A DNA stretch of 62,418 bases from Bacillota bacterium (GCA_023420935.1 JAEZUR010000133.1:1-62418); one strand, 5' to 3'; numbered from the stretch's first letter, positions 42,791-52,191 are shown. The notes: generated by a model from the letters alone, not told the origin. Numbers and translations: made by a program.

Positions 42791-44266
42791 CTAATTATTA
42801 TTTAAGAAACTAGTAAGCATTTTTTCCACACTATTTTTGTCTATGAGGAAATTTTCAGCTCCATCTGCTGATACTCGGTAGAAATTCGCACCATCATATG
42901 GCAAGAATTTTACTGTTTTGTCAGCTGATGTGGTATGTATTGTTACGGTTAAATATGGTGAACTATCTGTTACTTTCTCCTTACTTTCGCTTGATAAAAC
43001 CAGTCCTACCATTTTTTCATATGCTGCAGTAAAATCATCTGCTTTCATTTTGACTCCATCTACTTCATAGGTATTGGTTCCTTCTTTGTCATCTGACTTT
43101 GGTTTGGTAATTGTAACATGATGACTCTTGCCTTCCACTACCAAATCAATACTAGTTACATCATCAATATTCTGCAATAATATACTCTTGTTCACATAAT
43201 CAAAGGCATTAATGTTTAGCATGGTCTCCACACTAGAAGCTGACATAAGATAAACTGCCTTGGAGCCTACTGGCTGAACGTAATAATCTCCATTTTCGTT
43301 TACATTTCCAATCAGAAGACCAAACGATTTCCCTATTTTTGTGGTTTTAGTTTTTTCCGCATCGTCTGTTGCTTTTACATCCTCGTCAGTTGTGTCACTT
43401 GATGTATCAGAGGACTTCTCTTCATAATACGCTATGTCAATGGATTTTCCATCTTTACTAATACCATAGTTAGTAGGGTCTTCACAATTATAATCCACGC
43501 ATTCATTATACGTAAATGATCCGTAATTCTCTAGTAATGTACTGATCTGGGTTGGATCTGCGCTTACATCTGTTTTATAAGGTTGCTTAATATCCCATAA
43601 ATAGTAATCCGAAGCTCCTGTTCCTTCTGTGTCATACACTGCTTCAAAATTTTTGTTGTCATCCCCAGTATTTACTGTTAAGTGTGTAATATTCGCAGTG
43701 GTGATTGCTGGTGCGGTTTCCATCTGAATCATTTGATTCTCTGTATACTTAAAGCAATCATAGATGCCTGTATCTACAGCATAAACCTTGGAATCTTCCC
43801 CGACTAAGGCATAATATCCACCAGCTACTGGCACTTCCATTCCTAAGGTTACTTTCTGTATAGAATTATCCTCTAAGGTGACCTCAGCAATTATGCTTGG
43901 TTGTTTCAGTCCATATTCCCCCAGATCATCTGCCTTTTGTGCCACTGTTTTGGTTGCCTTGATGTCTGACATGGCAGCTAACATACTTGCTACATAGGTC
44001 TGATTAACCGGAAATGCTGCATCTGCTTGGTTCTTCCAGATGTCTTTGTCATTTACCAGGGTCATAGTACCTGATTCATTGGAAAATGATATTTTCACGG
44101 CTTTGGACGTATCAATGGTTGCAACTGTTTTTGCTTCTGATTCAGCTGTTTTCTTAGCCTCCTTGTCATCATTCCATTTTGATATGCCAACATAGGCACC
44201 TGCCATTATGATCATAACAAGGACTAAAAGTAAAAGAGTAAAATTCTTCTTTTTCCTTTTTGCCAT
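42791..44266 (-). CDS. DUF4340 membrane-anchored protein
   Basis: 491 residues: a basic start, one membrane helix (LLLLVLVMIIMAGAYVGI), then an extracellular beta-rich part with DUF4340 repeats (AVKISFSNESGTMTLVNDKD; DLGEYGLKQPSIIAEVTL). The family is found beside GldF/GldG-type ABC transporters and has unknown function. The ATG at 44266 overlaps the upstream stop by one base (TAATG), with AAGGAGG ahead. Last gene before the terminator. Confidence 0.85.
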   Translation of the reverse strand: MAKRKKKNFTLLLLVLVMIIMAGAYVGISKWNDDKEAKKTAESEAKTVATIDTSKAVKISFSNESGTMTLVNDKDIWKNQADAAFPVNQTYVASMLAAMSDIKATKTVAQKADDLGEYGLKQPSIIAEVTLEDNSIQKVTLGMEVPVAGGYYALVGEDSKVYAVDTGIYDCFKYTENQMIQMETAPAITTANITHLTVNTGDDNKNFEAVYDTEGTGASDYYLWDIKQPYKTDVSADPTQISTLLENYGSFTYNECVDYNCEDPTNYGISKDGKSIDIAYYEEKSSDTSSDTTDEDVKATDDAEKTKTTKIGKSFGLLIGNVNENGDYYVQPVGSKAVYLMSASSVETMLNINAFDYVNKSILLQNIDDVTSIDLVVEGKSHHVTITKPKSDDKEGTNTYEVDGVKMKADDFTAAYEKMVGLVLSSESKEKVTDSSPYLTVTIHTTSADKTVKFLPYDGANFYRVSADGAENFLIDKNSVEKMLTSFLNNN

Positions 44267-45690
44267 TAGCCTTTCCTCCTTCTTAACCAGATAAATAATC
44301 CACTTCCTAGTATCATCATTGGTAAGATAAATACAAGTAACGCTCCCCAAAAGCTAATCTGGGCATTGGATACAGTTAAATAGGTCTGTTCTACACTTCT
44401 TGTAGGTATGGATAAGCCACTTTGCATATCAGCCATCCATGAGATAGCGTTAAATAACAGGTCTCCATTGGCAAACTGTCCCGTACTTACCATTTCTTCA
44501 TTTATTAAATAAGATGAAGTAAAGATAGCAAGTTTAGATTCTTTCTCATCATTGGTCTCTGTTATGGCTACTCCTAGATGAAATGGTCCAGTTATATCCC
44601 CTTCTTCCTTCTCTATGGTCTGTGAGTCTACATTAATTTTAGAGTAGGAACCATCGGAGCTGGTTAAAAGTGGTTCTACTTTTAATGAACTTCTTACGTT
44701 ATCTATAGCTGTTATTCCTTGTGCTACAGGCATTACTACTACACTTCCATTGCTAATAATAGAGGATGTTATATCATGATTTTTTACACTTGGAACAATA
44801 TATGTCGGATAATTACCAACATAATTTCCTGTTGATTCTACTAAAAGACCATCTTCAAGTTGCACACCATAATAGGTTAAAAGTTCCTTAAAATTAGTCA
44901 TTGTTTCCGTTGTGTAGCTGGTAAATATAATTGCTTTGCCGCCAGCTGCTAAATAATCTTCAATCATAGTCACTTCATCTTTTGAATAGTCACTGGTTGG
45001 GCCATTGATTAATAGAATCTGGCAATCTTTTGGAATACTTTTTTCTGTCAATGTGGATAATTTATCTGTAGAAACATTTAATTTACTGATGCCATTTGTT
45101 ATGGTTTCTCCAAGTTCTGCTTCTCCATGGCCTTCAACCATATACATCTTAGGTAGATTATCACTAGTGACATATTGAATAGCTGAAGTAATCTGACCTT
45201 CCACATCAATTCCAGTTACTGTAGATTCGTATGTTTGATAGTCTGTTTCAGAGATGAGTAAATCACTATATGGCACATATTTAGAAATATTTGTATCATT
45301 ATTTACCACTATAATACTATTATCCGCTACAGTTTCCTCTGTATAATCCTTTGTAAAACTTGGATATAGCACGGGATCAATTTCTTTGACTTTTATTTTA
45401 TTGGAAAGATTGGTATATCGATCCACTATTTTTTGAATCTGGTCTACTTCATTTCCATCTTGCACAACATAATAAATGGATATATTATCCTCCATTTCTT
45501 TTGCTAAATGTCTGGTTGCATCTGTTAATGTATACTTGGCATCGCTACTGATATCTACGTTAATATCTAGTTCCCCTACGAATAAATTAACTAGGATTAC
45601 TACCGCAATTACCACTGTCATTAATATAGTACTGTAGGCACCATTCTTAAATTTTCTACTACTAAATGATGATTTTATTTTGTCAAACAC
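44266..45690 (-). CDS. GldG-family ABC auxiliary protein
   Basis: 474 residues. N-terminal helix (ILMTVVIAVVILVNLFV), the ABC_transp_aux/GldG domain (DISSDAKYTLTDATRHLAKE; VVDRYTNLSNKIKVKEIDP; a middle glutamine-amidotransferase-like fold) and a C-terminal helix (GALLVFILPMMILGSGLFIW). GldG cooperates with GldA ATPase and GldF permease in Bacteroidetes gliding/secretion; in Firmicutes the substrate is unknown. It lies between the permease and DUF4340 genes. Confidence 0.88.
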   Translation of the reverse strand: MFDKIKSSFSSRKFKNGAYSTILMTVVIAVVILVNLFVGELDINVDISSDAKYTLTDATRHLAKEMEDNISIYYVVQDGNEVDQIQKIVDRYTNLSNKIKVKEIDPVLYPSFTKDYTEETVADNSIIVVNNDTNISKYVPYSDLLISETDYQTYESTVTGIDVEGQITSAIQYVTSDNLPKMYMVEGHGEAELGETITNGISKLNVSTDKLSTLTEKSIPKDCQILLINGPTSDYSKDEVTMIEDYLAAGGKAIIFTSYTTETMTNFKELLTYYGVQLEDGLLVESTGNYVGNYPTYIVPSVKNHDITSSIISNGSVVVMPVAQGITAIDNVRSSLKVEPLLTSSDGSYSKINVDSQTIEKEEGDITGPFHLGVAITETNDEKESKLAIFTSSYLINEEMVSTGQFANGDLLFNAISWMADMQSGLSIPTRSVEQTYLTVSNAQISFWGALLVFILPMMILGSGLFIWLRRRKG

Positions 45691-45708
45691 GATTCTTCCT
45701 CCTTTCCC

Positions 45709-46572
45709 CTAGTTCCATCTTTTTCTCTTAATCGCCTGAATGGTTAAAAATACAAATAACACAATTATGCTTAAGTAGTAAATCAATGAAGTTACATCTA
45801 ATATTCCTAGGGTAAAATTATCAAATCGGTCAATCACGGAAAACCAGCTTAAAATTTTCACAATCAAACCATCATATAGAGTTGGTTTAACAAAATATAT
45901 TACAACAAGTGCTGCTTCCGCCACAACCCCAATCAAAGCAGATACTGTTGCATTATGTATATTCAAATACAAAATACTACATAGGATGACTAAGAAAATG
46001 CTCATCATAATCAGTGTTGATCTATGGTCATTTGGAAGCATACTTGCTAGACCAGTCATAAGAAACGTAATCAACATGACAACAAAAGAAACAACTGCTG
46101 CAATCACTTGACTCTCTGTTAATGCAGATATAAACAAGCCAATTGCAATATAAGCTGCACCTAATAAAGAAAATCCCAAAATACCTGCATACGCCATAGC
46201 TAAATCCACCGTTCCAAACTGAGTTAAAATCAAAGGATAGCATAGAGTGACTGCCATTGCGATTAAAAATAAAGTCAATACTGCAAGATATTTTCCAATA
46301 ATAATCTTACCTATGGATAGTGGGGAAGTATATAAAAGCTGATCTGTTTTCTGTTTATTCTCTTCTGCCATCACACGCATGGTTAGTATCGGAACTAAGA
46401 TAATAAATAGAAACGAAACAGATTGTAATACATACTCAAAATTACTAAACGCAGATGCTAGATTATAGATGGTAAAGTAGATGCCCAACACCGCTAAAAA
46501 GAAGGCAATAAACACAAAACCAATCATGGAATTAAAATATGATTTTAGTTCTTTCTTATATATTGCTAGCAT
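45709..46572 (-). CDS. ABC-2 permease (GldF-like)
   Basis: 287 residues, six helices. Motifs MLAIYKKELKSYFNSMIGFV at the start and EENKQKTDQLLYTSPLSIGK fit the GldF/ABC-2 group. The start codon directly follows the stop of the ATPase gene, so the two are translationally coupled. Confidence 0.9.
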   Translation of the reverse strand: MLAIYKKELKSYFNSMIGFVFIAFFLAVLGIYFTIYNLASAFSNFEYVLQSVSFLFIILVPILTMRVMAEENKQKTDQLLYTSPLSIGKIIIGKYLAVLTLFLIAMAVTLCYPLILTQFGTVDLAMAYAGILGFSLLGAAYIAIGLFISALTESQVIAAVVSFVVMLITFLMTGLASMLPNDHRSTLIMMSIFLVILCSILYLNIHNATVSALIGVVAEAALVVIYFVKPTLYDGLIVKILSWFSVIDRFDNFTLGILDVTSLIYYLSIIVLFVFLTIQAIKRKRWN

Positions 46573-47580
46573 TTATTCTTCCTCCTTTTCAACTGCTTCT
46601 CGATTATTCACTTCTTGTTCATAGTCTGTATTGTTCTCTACAGTGGCATCTGCTTTGGTAAGCTCTAAGAAAATATCCTCTAATGACATATTAGTAGACT
46701 GCATCTCATAGATAGGGCATTGTTCCTGTGCCAACTTATAAAATACAGCCTCACGTAAATCATCTTCTTCTTTGGAATATACCGTAAGTTCCTCAATTCC
46801 TTCTTCATGACATTCTGTAAACTTGATATCAGTTATGCCTGTTATGGATTGAAGTGCCTTGGTTATGTTCTGTTGTTTTCCCTTTACCTTCAGATGAATT
46901 CCATTGGATCCATTCATATGTTTCGATAAATTATCTGGCGTATCACTAACAATCAATTTTCCTTTATTGATAATCATAACCATATCACATACCGCACTGA
47001 CTTCAGACAGTATATGTGAACTTAAAATAATCGTATGCGTTTCACTTAATTTCTTAATTAAATCTCTAATCTCAATAATTTGTTTTGGATCCAAACCAAC
47101 CGTTGGTTCATCGAGAATAATTAAATCTGGATAACCTATGATTGCGCTGGCTAATCCAACACGTTGTTTGTACCCTTTTGATAGTTGCTTGATTAAGCGC
47201 ATAGACATATCTGTGATCTTCGTCATTGCCATGATTTCTTCAAGCATTTTAGCCTGTTCTGACTTTTTAACCCCTTTAATGTCTGCTACAAACTGTAGAT
47301 ACTCCCGAACACGCATATCTGGATATAACGGCGGGATCTCTGGCAGATATCCGATGGATTTCTTCGCCTCTTCTGGTTCATCAAACATATCATGACCATT
47401 TATTATGACAGAGCCCTCTGTTGCTGAAATATAACCTGTAATTATATTCATGGTTGTGGATTTACCAGCTCCATTCGGTCCTAAAAATCCCAGAACCTGC
47501 CCCTTTTCCACCGTGAAGCTCAGATTGTCTACGGCTAAGTGATTGCCGTATTTCTTCACTAGATTCTTTACTTCAATCAA
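46573..47580 (-). CDS. ABC ATPase (GldA-like)
   Basis: 335 residues. Walker A GPNGAGKST, signature LSKGYKQRVGLA, Walker B LIILDEPTVGLDP, switch ILSSHILSEV, and a C-terminal accessory domain ending in an acidic tail (NNREAVEKEEE). It begins with TTG; GGAGG lies 8 bases upstream. It drives the GldF-like permease behind it. Operon of four with GldG and DUF4340. Confidence 0.93.
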   Translation of the reverse strand: MIEVKNLVKKYGNHLAVDNLSFTVEKGQVLGFLGPNGAGKSTTMNIITGYISATEGSVIINGHDMFDEPEEAKKSIGYLPEIPPLYPDMRVREYLQFVADIKGVKKSEQAKMLEEIMAMTKITDMSMRLIKQLSKGYKQRVGLASAIIGYPDLIILDEPTVGLDPKQIIEIRDLIKKLSETHTIILSSHILSEVSAVCDMVMIINKGKLIVSDTPDNLSKHMNGSNGIHLKVKGKQQNITKALQSITGITDIKFTECHEEGIEELTVYSKEEDDLREAVFYKLAQEQCPIYEMQSTNMSLEDIFLELTKADATVENNTDYEQEVNNREAVEKEEE

Positions 47581-47614
47581 AACTTTCTCCTCCTTGTGGC
47601 GTATGTGCCTATAC

Positions 47615-47680
47615 TTTATGATTACTATACGCCTAGTTTGTCAAAATTCTGTGAACAAAGTGAATAATTCACAGAATTTT
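47615..47680 (-). promoter_or_regulatory. promoter with dyad operator, GldA-F-G operon
   Basis: A 13-bp perfect dyad AAAATTCTGTGAA / TTCACAGAATTTT (47643-47655, 47668-47680) touches the -35 TTGACA (47639-47644). -10 candidate CATAAA (47615-47620) at 18 bases. GTGAA half-sites also occur inside, suggesting a repressor dimer site. Confidence 0.6.
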
Positions 47681-47723
47681 CACAATTTTCCTAATTTATA
47701 CAAGGGAATGTCGACTACTGGAC

Positions 47724-47887
47724 GCCAGCAAAACTGGATTGTATATCCCCTCACACACAGGAGAGAACACACCGCCCTGGATTTGTTCATCATATTCGGA
47801 CATAAATGTCCGCCTCTTGATGTACAAGTCCAGGACGGAGTGTTCTCTACAGTGCATTACGAGGATATACAATCCAGTTTTGTTGGC
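47724..47887. repeat. long hairpin element H4
   Basis: 25-bp arms 47724-47748/47863-47887 with one G-T mismatch. A GAGAACAC..CCTGGA stem with two mismatches lies inside, and the perfect apical stem CGGACAT AA ATGTCCG is at the top. No gene of its own. It lies upstream of the GldA operon promoter. Confidence 0.8.
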
Positions 47888-48288
47888 TGTGTGTTGGTTG
47901 AAACTTACCTTCCATGATGATAGTTCAGGGGTATGTGTTCAGATTGATTTGTTTAATTGATTCTTATGATTTATAGATGTAAAATGTTGTAGAAATAGAT
48001 TTGAATTAGATTACTTATTTAGAAGAGGATATTTTTTTCTATATACTTGGAAGATTGAAAAATGATAGATGTATTTAGATCAATAAGTGTAATTTAAAAA
48101 AATTCCCATGAAACTGTATGCAACCCCGTATAGAATCAAAGGGTATGATTGGCGGCGGATAAATTTTCGAGAGGGTTTTCAGGGTATAAAGCATAAAGAA
48201 TATGTGTTATATTTTTCTGTTTTAGTGAATTGTTATACTTACGATACCGTCCCAGTGCAATAAAAAACATACGTACAAGTTGTCATTC
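47888..48288. other. intergenic, nothing recognised
   Basis: About 400 AT-rich bases without a supported frame, terminator or riboswitch. Confidence 0.5.
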
Positions 48289-48592
48289 GCCAGGTTGGTG
48301 GGAAGGGGAGCGTTTGTCCTGTGCTGTGAGGGAAGGCGTATGTAGGTTACGTGCAGTTCTTAGGGAGCAAGTGAACGGTCAAATCAGACGTGCGATAAGT
48401 CGCACGAGCGCAACTGTTTGACGAAGAAAATCCAGGAAAAAGCTACGGGGTAGCTTTTTCCTGGATTTTCTGAGGAGTTTTGCGCGGTCTGATTGTTTCA
48501 AGTGAACGAGCACCCTTAGAACTGCTAGTAATCCTGCATCCGACTTTCTCGAACAGCACAGGACTAACGTTCCCCTTCCCAGCAACCGTCCA
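48289..48592 (+). repeat. 300-bp structured hairpin element, copy A2
   Basis: 34-bp basal arms at 48294-48327/48553-48586 with four mismatches, and the four blocks shared with A1: 48344-48364, 48379-48426, 48470-48504, 48514-48538. The apical stem 48427-48469 keeps AAAAAGCTAC..GTAG.TTTTT at its tip, but its lower half differs from A1 while still pairing. It begins 24 bases after the dapB stop, opposite in orientation to dapB. Confidence 0.85.
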
Positions 48593-48615
48593 GTTAACCA
48601 CAAACAAATCTCTAT

Positions 48616-49374
48616 CTATTCATTAACCACATCACTCATATCATATTTCCCAGCCGGTTTTCCTGCTAGGTACTTCGCCGCAGACACAGCCCCTTTAGCA
48701 AAGATAGATTTGGAATAAGCTGTATGCTTAATCTCAATTACTTCATCTAATCCTGCAAAGATAATCTCGTGCTCTCCAATAATGGTACCGCCTCTTACTG
48801 CACTGATTCCGATTTCTTTGGCATCACGTTGCTCTCTTTTCTGGGAGCGATCATATACATAACTATATTCGTTATTTAAAGCTTCGTTAATAGAATCGGC
48901 TAATGCTAGTGCCGTTCCAGATGGGGCATCTAATTTTAGATTATGGTGTTTTTCCACGATCTCAATATCATAATTGGCTGGAGCTAACACTTTAGCTACA
49001 TCTTGTAATAATCTTAGTAATGTATTCACACCTAAGGACATATTCGCTGATCTTAAGATTGCAACACAATGGCTTGCCTCTTCTACTTTAGCCAACTGAT
49101 CGTCAGATAGACCAGTGGTGCATAATACCGCTGGTATTTTTCGTTCTACTGCGTATGCAAGTAGATTCTCTATTGCTTTTGTGGATGCAAAATCAATAAT
49201 TACATCTGCCTCTACATTACAATCTGATATGTTTGTAAATACTGGATACTCATTTTCTTTGTTATCCATTATATCTATTCCCGCTACAATGGTGGCAGTC
49301 TCCTCTGCCCTAACAATCTCAGAAATCACTTGACCCATTTTACCGTTACAACCGTGCATTATTATCTTCGTCAT
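48616..49374 (-). CDS. dapB: 4-hydroxy-tetrahydrodipicolinate reductase
   Basis: Second step of the lysine/diaminopimelate branch, cytosolic, NAD(P)H dependent. 252 residues, typical. Seen: N-terminal nucleotide-binding MHGCNGKMGQVISEI, the VLCTTGLSD loop, the catalytic EIVEKHHNLKLDAPSGTALA motif and RGGTIIGEHEIIFAG. AAGGAA precedes the ATG. It follows dapA by 54 bases under the same lysine riboswitch. No ordinary terminator was found downstream, only hairpin A2. Confidence 0.97.
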   Translation of the reverse strand: MTKIIMHGCNGKMGQVISEIVRAEETATIVAGIDIMDNKENEYPVFTNISDCNVEADVIIDFASTKAIENLLAYAVERKIPAVLCTTGLSDDQLAKVEEASHCVAILRSANMSLGVNTLLRLLQDVAKVLAPANYDIEIVEKHHNLKLDAPSGTALALADSINEALNNEYSYVYDRSQKREQRDAKEIGISAVRGGTIIGEHEIIFAGLDEVIEIKHTAYSKSIFAKGAVSAAKYLAGKPAGKYDMSDVVNE

Positions 49375-49428
49375 ATGAATGTTCCTTTCTTTTCGGAAAG
49401 GACAGGCTAAAAGCCTGCCCTCTAATTA

Positions 49429-50313
49429 CTATATTAAACCAACTTTTTTCATTTCAGCCTTTAATAGTTCTAAATGATCTGGTTCCATTTCTGTTAATGG
49501 TCTTCTAAGTGGGCCTGCGCCAAATCCCATTAGATTAGCTGCTGCTTTCACTGGAATTGGATTAACTTCACAGAACAATGCATTAATCACTGGAAGATAT
49601 TTAAGTTGTAAATCCAAACTTCCTTTTACATCCCCTTCTAAGTACTTTGCAGCAATATCATGTGTTTCCTTCGGAGCGATGTTGGATAAAACAGAGATTA
49701 CTCCTTTTCCACCCAAAGACATAACTGGTACTATCTGATCATCATTTCCTGAGTATAAGTCTAAGGAACCTTCTGCTAATTGCATTAACTCAGCAACTTG
49801 AGAGATGTTTCCACTTGCTTCTTTGATACCTACAATGTTTTCCACATTTTTTGCTAAATATGCAGCTGTTTTAGGTAACAGATTGCAACCTGTTCTACTA
49901 GGCACATTGTACATAATAATAGGAAGTGTTACCGAATTCGCTACATCAGTAAAATGTTCGATTAATCCTTTTTGAGTTGCCTTATTATAATATGGAGTAA
50001 CGACTAGTAATGCATCTGCTCCATATTCTTGCGCTTCTTTTGATAAATAGATTGCTGTGTCGGTACAGTTAGAACCAGTACCTGCAATGACAGGAACCCT
50101 TTTTTTCGCATATTCCACGCATGCCTTGATACATTCTAAATGTTCTTCATGAGTTAATGTTGCTGCCTCACCTGTTGTGCCGCAAATGATAAGTGCATCG
50201 GTTCCATTTTCAATCTGATAATTCACCAATTCTTCCAATTTTACAAAATCAACTTCTCCATTTGCTTTCATTGGTGTAATTAATGCGACTCCCGCTCCTG
50301 TAAATACTGCCAT
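49429..50313 (-). CDS. dapA: 4-hydroxy-tetrahydrodipicolinate synthase
   Basis: Condenses pyruvate and aspartate semialdehyde to start diaminopimelate and lysine synthesis. 294 residues, an (alpha/beta)8 enzyme. Catalytic Lys164 (VGIKEASG), Tyr135 with YNVPSRTG and the GTTGEAATL phosphate-type loop are seen. AGGAGGG precedes the ATG. First gene after the lysine riboswitch. Confidence 0.97.
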   Translation of the reverse strand: MAVFTGAGVALITPMKANGEVDFVKLEELVNYQIENGTDALIICGTTGEAATLTHEEHLECIKACVEYAKKRVPVIAGTGSNCTDTAIYLSKEAQEYGADALLVVTPYYNKATQKGLIEHFTDVANSVTLPIIMYNVPSRTGCNLLPKTAAYLAKNVENIVGIKEASGNISQVAELMQLAEGSLDLYSGNDDQIVPVMSLGGKGVISVLSNIAPKETHDIAAKYLEGDVKGSLDLQLKYLPVINALFCEVNPIPVKAAANLMGFGAGPLRRPLTEMEPDHLELLKAEMKKVGLI

Positions 50314-50401
50314 ATTAAGCCCTCCTAAATATAGAATTTACTCTGGTCTACAAGTTTTGTAAATTCACATAATGCCTACTCTTAAAACTATTACTATAAC
50401 G

Positions 50402-50636
50402 TAAAAAAGCCGACACTTTGTCGACTCCTAAAGAATGTATGCACCTATCCATGCCTATTATATTCTTTAGGTAGCACTCCATCAAAGTGTTTGATGACAG
50501 TTATATGACTCTTAATCATATACCCAGGTCCCATAACTGCAGGTTTATAAGACCTTCGGCATCTTTTCCTTTCAGCTTTCTTCCACTATGCCTGAACATA
50601 TCGAAAAGCTTACTGATAAAAAATGCGCCTCTACCA
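50402..50636 (-). promoter_or_regulatory. lysine riboswitch (L box) of dapAB
   Basis: Minus-strand RNA begins GGTAGAGGCGC and shows the L-box hallmarks GATGCCGAAGG, CATATAACTGTCATC and TGATGGAGTGCTACC (aptamer 50470-50636). The terminator GTCGACA AAG TGTCGGC TTTTTT lies at 50403-50425. Lysine binding would favour termination. Confidence 0.92.
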
Positions 50637-50716
50637 ATTTTAAATTATGAACATAAGCGAGTTCATAATATGAATGCATTCGCTGTTTACTTTGCGTTTG
50701 CTCATTGCTTTCTTGT

Positions 50717-50745
50717 ATAATATCATTGTCAATACCTTTTGTCAA
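50717..50745 (-). promoter_or_regulatory. promoter of the lysine-riboswitch transcript
   Basis: The minus strand reads TTGACA (50740-50745), 17 bases, TATTAT (50717-50722). Confidence 0.8.
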
Positions 50746-50770
50746 CCCATATACTTTAGTTTATGCAGGA

Positions 50771-51268
50771 TTAACTATTTGGTACTTTGACCTGTTCTAT
50801 TTTAGATATTAAATCTACATGCTCTACTAATTCAGGTGGCATGTTCTGCCCTGTCATGACTAACTTACAATAGTCATCTTTTAAATCAATTAAACTGATA
50901 ATATCTGCAATTGTGATAATACCAAGATCCACTAAACCAAGAATTTCATCAAGAATCAATACATCACATTCTCCTGTATCAATTACTTTTCTAGCAAAAT
51001 GAAATCCATTTAAAATATTCTTCTTCTCTTCGTTCTTTCTTTCTTCACTTAAGTTACTATAAACTTCTTGTTCCTTTTCAAATCGGAATAACTTTATGTC
51101 AGGTTCTAATTTTTTTAGAAAACTAAATTCTTCCGCGTCTTTTCCTTTTAAAAATTGGATGATGATAACTTCATGACCTAAACTTGCTTCTCTAATACAC
51201 TGCCCTACTGCGGCGGTAGTTTTACCTTTTCCCGGGCCATAGTATACTTGAACAATCCTCTTACTCAT
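50771..51268 (-). CDS. cobO: cob(I)yrinic acid a,c-diamide adenosyltransferase
   Basis: Adds the adenosyl group to cobalamin precursors or salvaged corrinoids, making the coenzyme of B12 enzymes. 165 residues of the CobA/BtuR type: P-loop GPGKGKTTAAVG, REASLGHEVIIIQFLKGKDA, and DVLILDEILGLVDLG. The ATG at 51268 follows AAGGAGG by six bases; a longer frame 27 bases upstream has no ribosome site. No B12 riboswitch was found upstream, where tandem repeats lie instead. Symbol after cobO; btuR/cobA are synonyms. Confidence 0.92.
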   Translation of the reverse strand: MSKRIVQVYYGPGKGKTTAAVGQCIREASLGHEVIIIQFLKGKDAEEFSFLKKLEPDIKLFRFEKEQEVYSNLSEERKNEEKKNILNGFHFARKVIDTGECDVLILDEILGLVDLGIITIADIISLIDLKDDYCKLVMTGQNMPPELVEHVDLISKIEQVKVPNS

Positions 51269-51341
51269 TGTTACCTCCTTGCCAAGTAACGGCATTTCAC
51301 AACTGATTTATCCTTAATATGGACTCAAATGCTTTTTATCA

Positions 51342-51499
51342 CGCTTTCGCTTCGCAATTGCCCCGCGGGCATTTTTTCCCTTGTAAACAAGAAAAAATGT
51401 CTTCGCGAGTATTCTGCAATTGTTGCGCTTTCGCTTCGCAATTGCCCCGCGGACATTTTTTCCCTTGCAAGCAAGAAAAAATGTCTTCGCGAGTATTCT
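51342..51499. repeat. two 74-bp tandem repeats with hairpins
   Basis: Copies 51342-51415 and 51426-51499 (period 84) differ at about three positions. Each holds the stem CATTTTTTC / GAAAAAATG around CTTGTAAACAA or CTTGCAAGCAA, flanked by GCTTCGC and CTTCGCG. They lie between cobO and the SSB-like gene. Confidence 0.85.
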
Positions 51500-51530
51500 A
51501 CCATATTTGCCGGGAAAAAGCTATTATTTT

Positions 51531-52166
51531 CTATTCCATGTCTTCAATGTACTCTAGTTTACTAACGGATACTTCAAATGCAACTCTCTTTTCAAAATCA
51601 GATTCAGTAAGCTTCTTTTGGTATTCTCTGCTTTGAATACGTCCCCAGATTTGTATATGTCCACCTACGGAGAATTTCTCGGCAAATCTTGCATTACGTC
51701 CCCAACATATGCAAGGTATATAATCTGATTTCCCGTATGGGCGATTCACTGCTAACAATAAGTCTGCAATTTCTCTTCCCAATGGAGTTTTACGATAGAT
51801 TGGAGGTTTGCAGATGAAACCATCCAAAAATATATAATTAGGTCGGGTACTCTGATACCCTGGCTCACAAACAACTATTTCACGAACAAAAACAGAAAGA
51901 ACTAACCTGTTTTTACTATCCTCATGTCGATTATAGGAACGGAATTGTCCCATGGCTTCTATATAGCAGCCAGTATAATCACGCTTAATGTCCAATAATC
52001 GTTCGGAAATCATAAGCGGAATAATATCACTTGAATCACTTAATCGACTTACGGCAATATTAACAATGTAGAACCCTTCACCAAACACGTCATGACTGTG
52101 TTGAAAACCGCTAACAACCTCCCCTGCAATATTTACTTGATTGTTATCAAATACTTTATCTGTCAT
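51531..52166 (-). CDS. SSB-like protein with two OB folds
   Basis: 211 residues. The first half (NNQVNIAGEVVSGFQHSHDV to FVREIVVCE) and second half (NYIFLDGFICKPPIYRKTPL, ADLLLAVNRPYGKSDYIPCI, GHIQIWGRIQSREYQ) each look like a single-stranded-DNA-binding OB fold. The usual Gly/Pro-rich tail with acidic tip is missing, and the protein ends KLEYIEDME. Thus it may bind DNA but lack the standard SSB interaction tip, acting as a PriB-like or auxiliary SSB. Its leader carries TTTAGC/GCTAAA dyads. It does not neighbour rpsF/rpsR, so it is probably not the main ssb. Confidence 0.75.
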   Translation of the reverse strand: MTDKVFDNNQVNIAGEVVSGFQHSHDVFGEGFYIVNIAVSRLSDSSDIIPLMISERLLDIKRDYTGCYIEAMGQFRSYNRHEDSKNRLVLSVFVREIVVCEPGYQSTRPNYIFLDGFICKPPIYRKTPLGREIADLLLAVNRPYGKSDYIPCICWGRNARFAEKFSVGGHIQIWGRIQSREYQKKLTESDFEKRVAFEVSVSKLEYIEDME

Positions 52167-52191
52167 AATGTACGACTCCTCTCTTTTTTCT

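Noticed and set aside
48121..48288. A possible riboswitch-like fold in front of A2
   Set aside because: No conserved aptamer elements and no gene downstream on the plus strand.
51269..51341. Cobalamin riboswitch ahead of cobO
   Set aside because: None of the B12-box elements is present.
51319..51636. Overlapping plus-strand frames of 78-105 codons with repeated protein segments
   Set aside because: They translate the 74-bp tandem repeats and run antisense into the SSB-like gene; no ribosome site.
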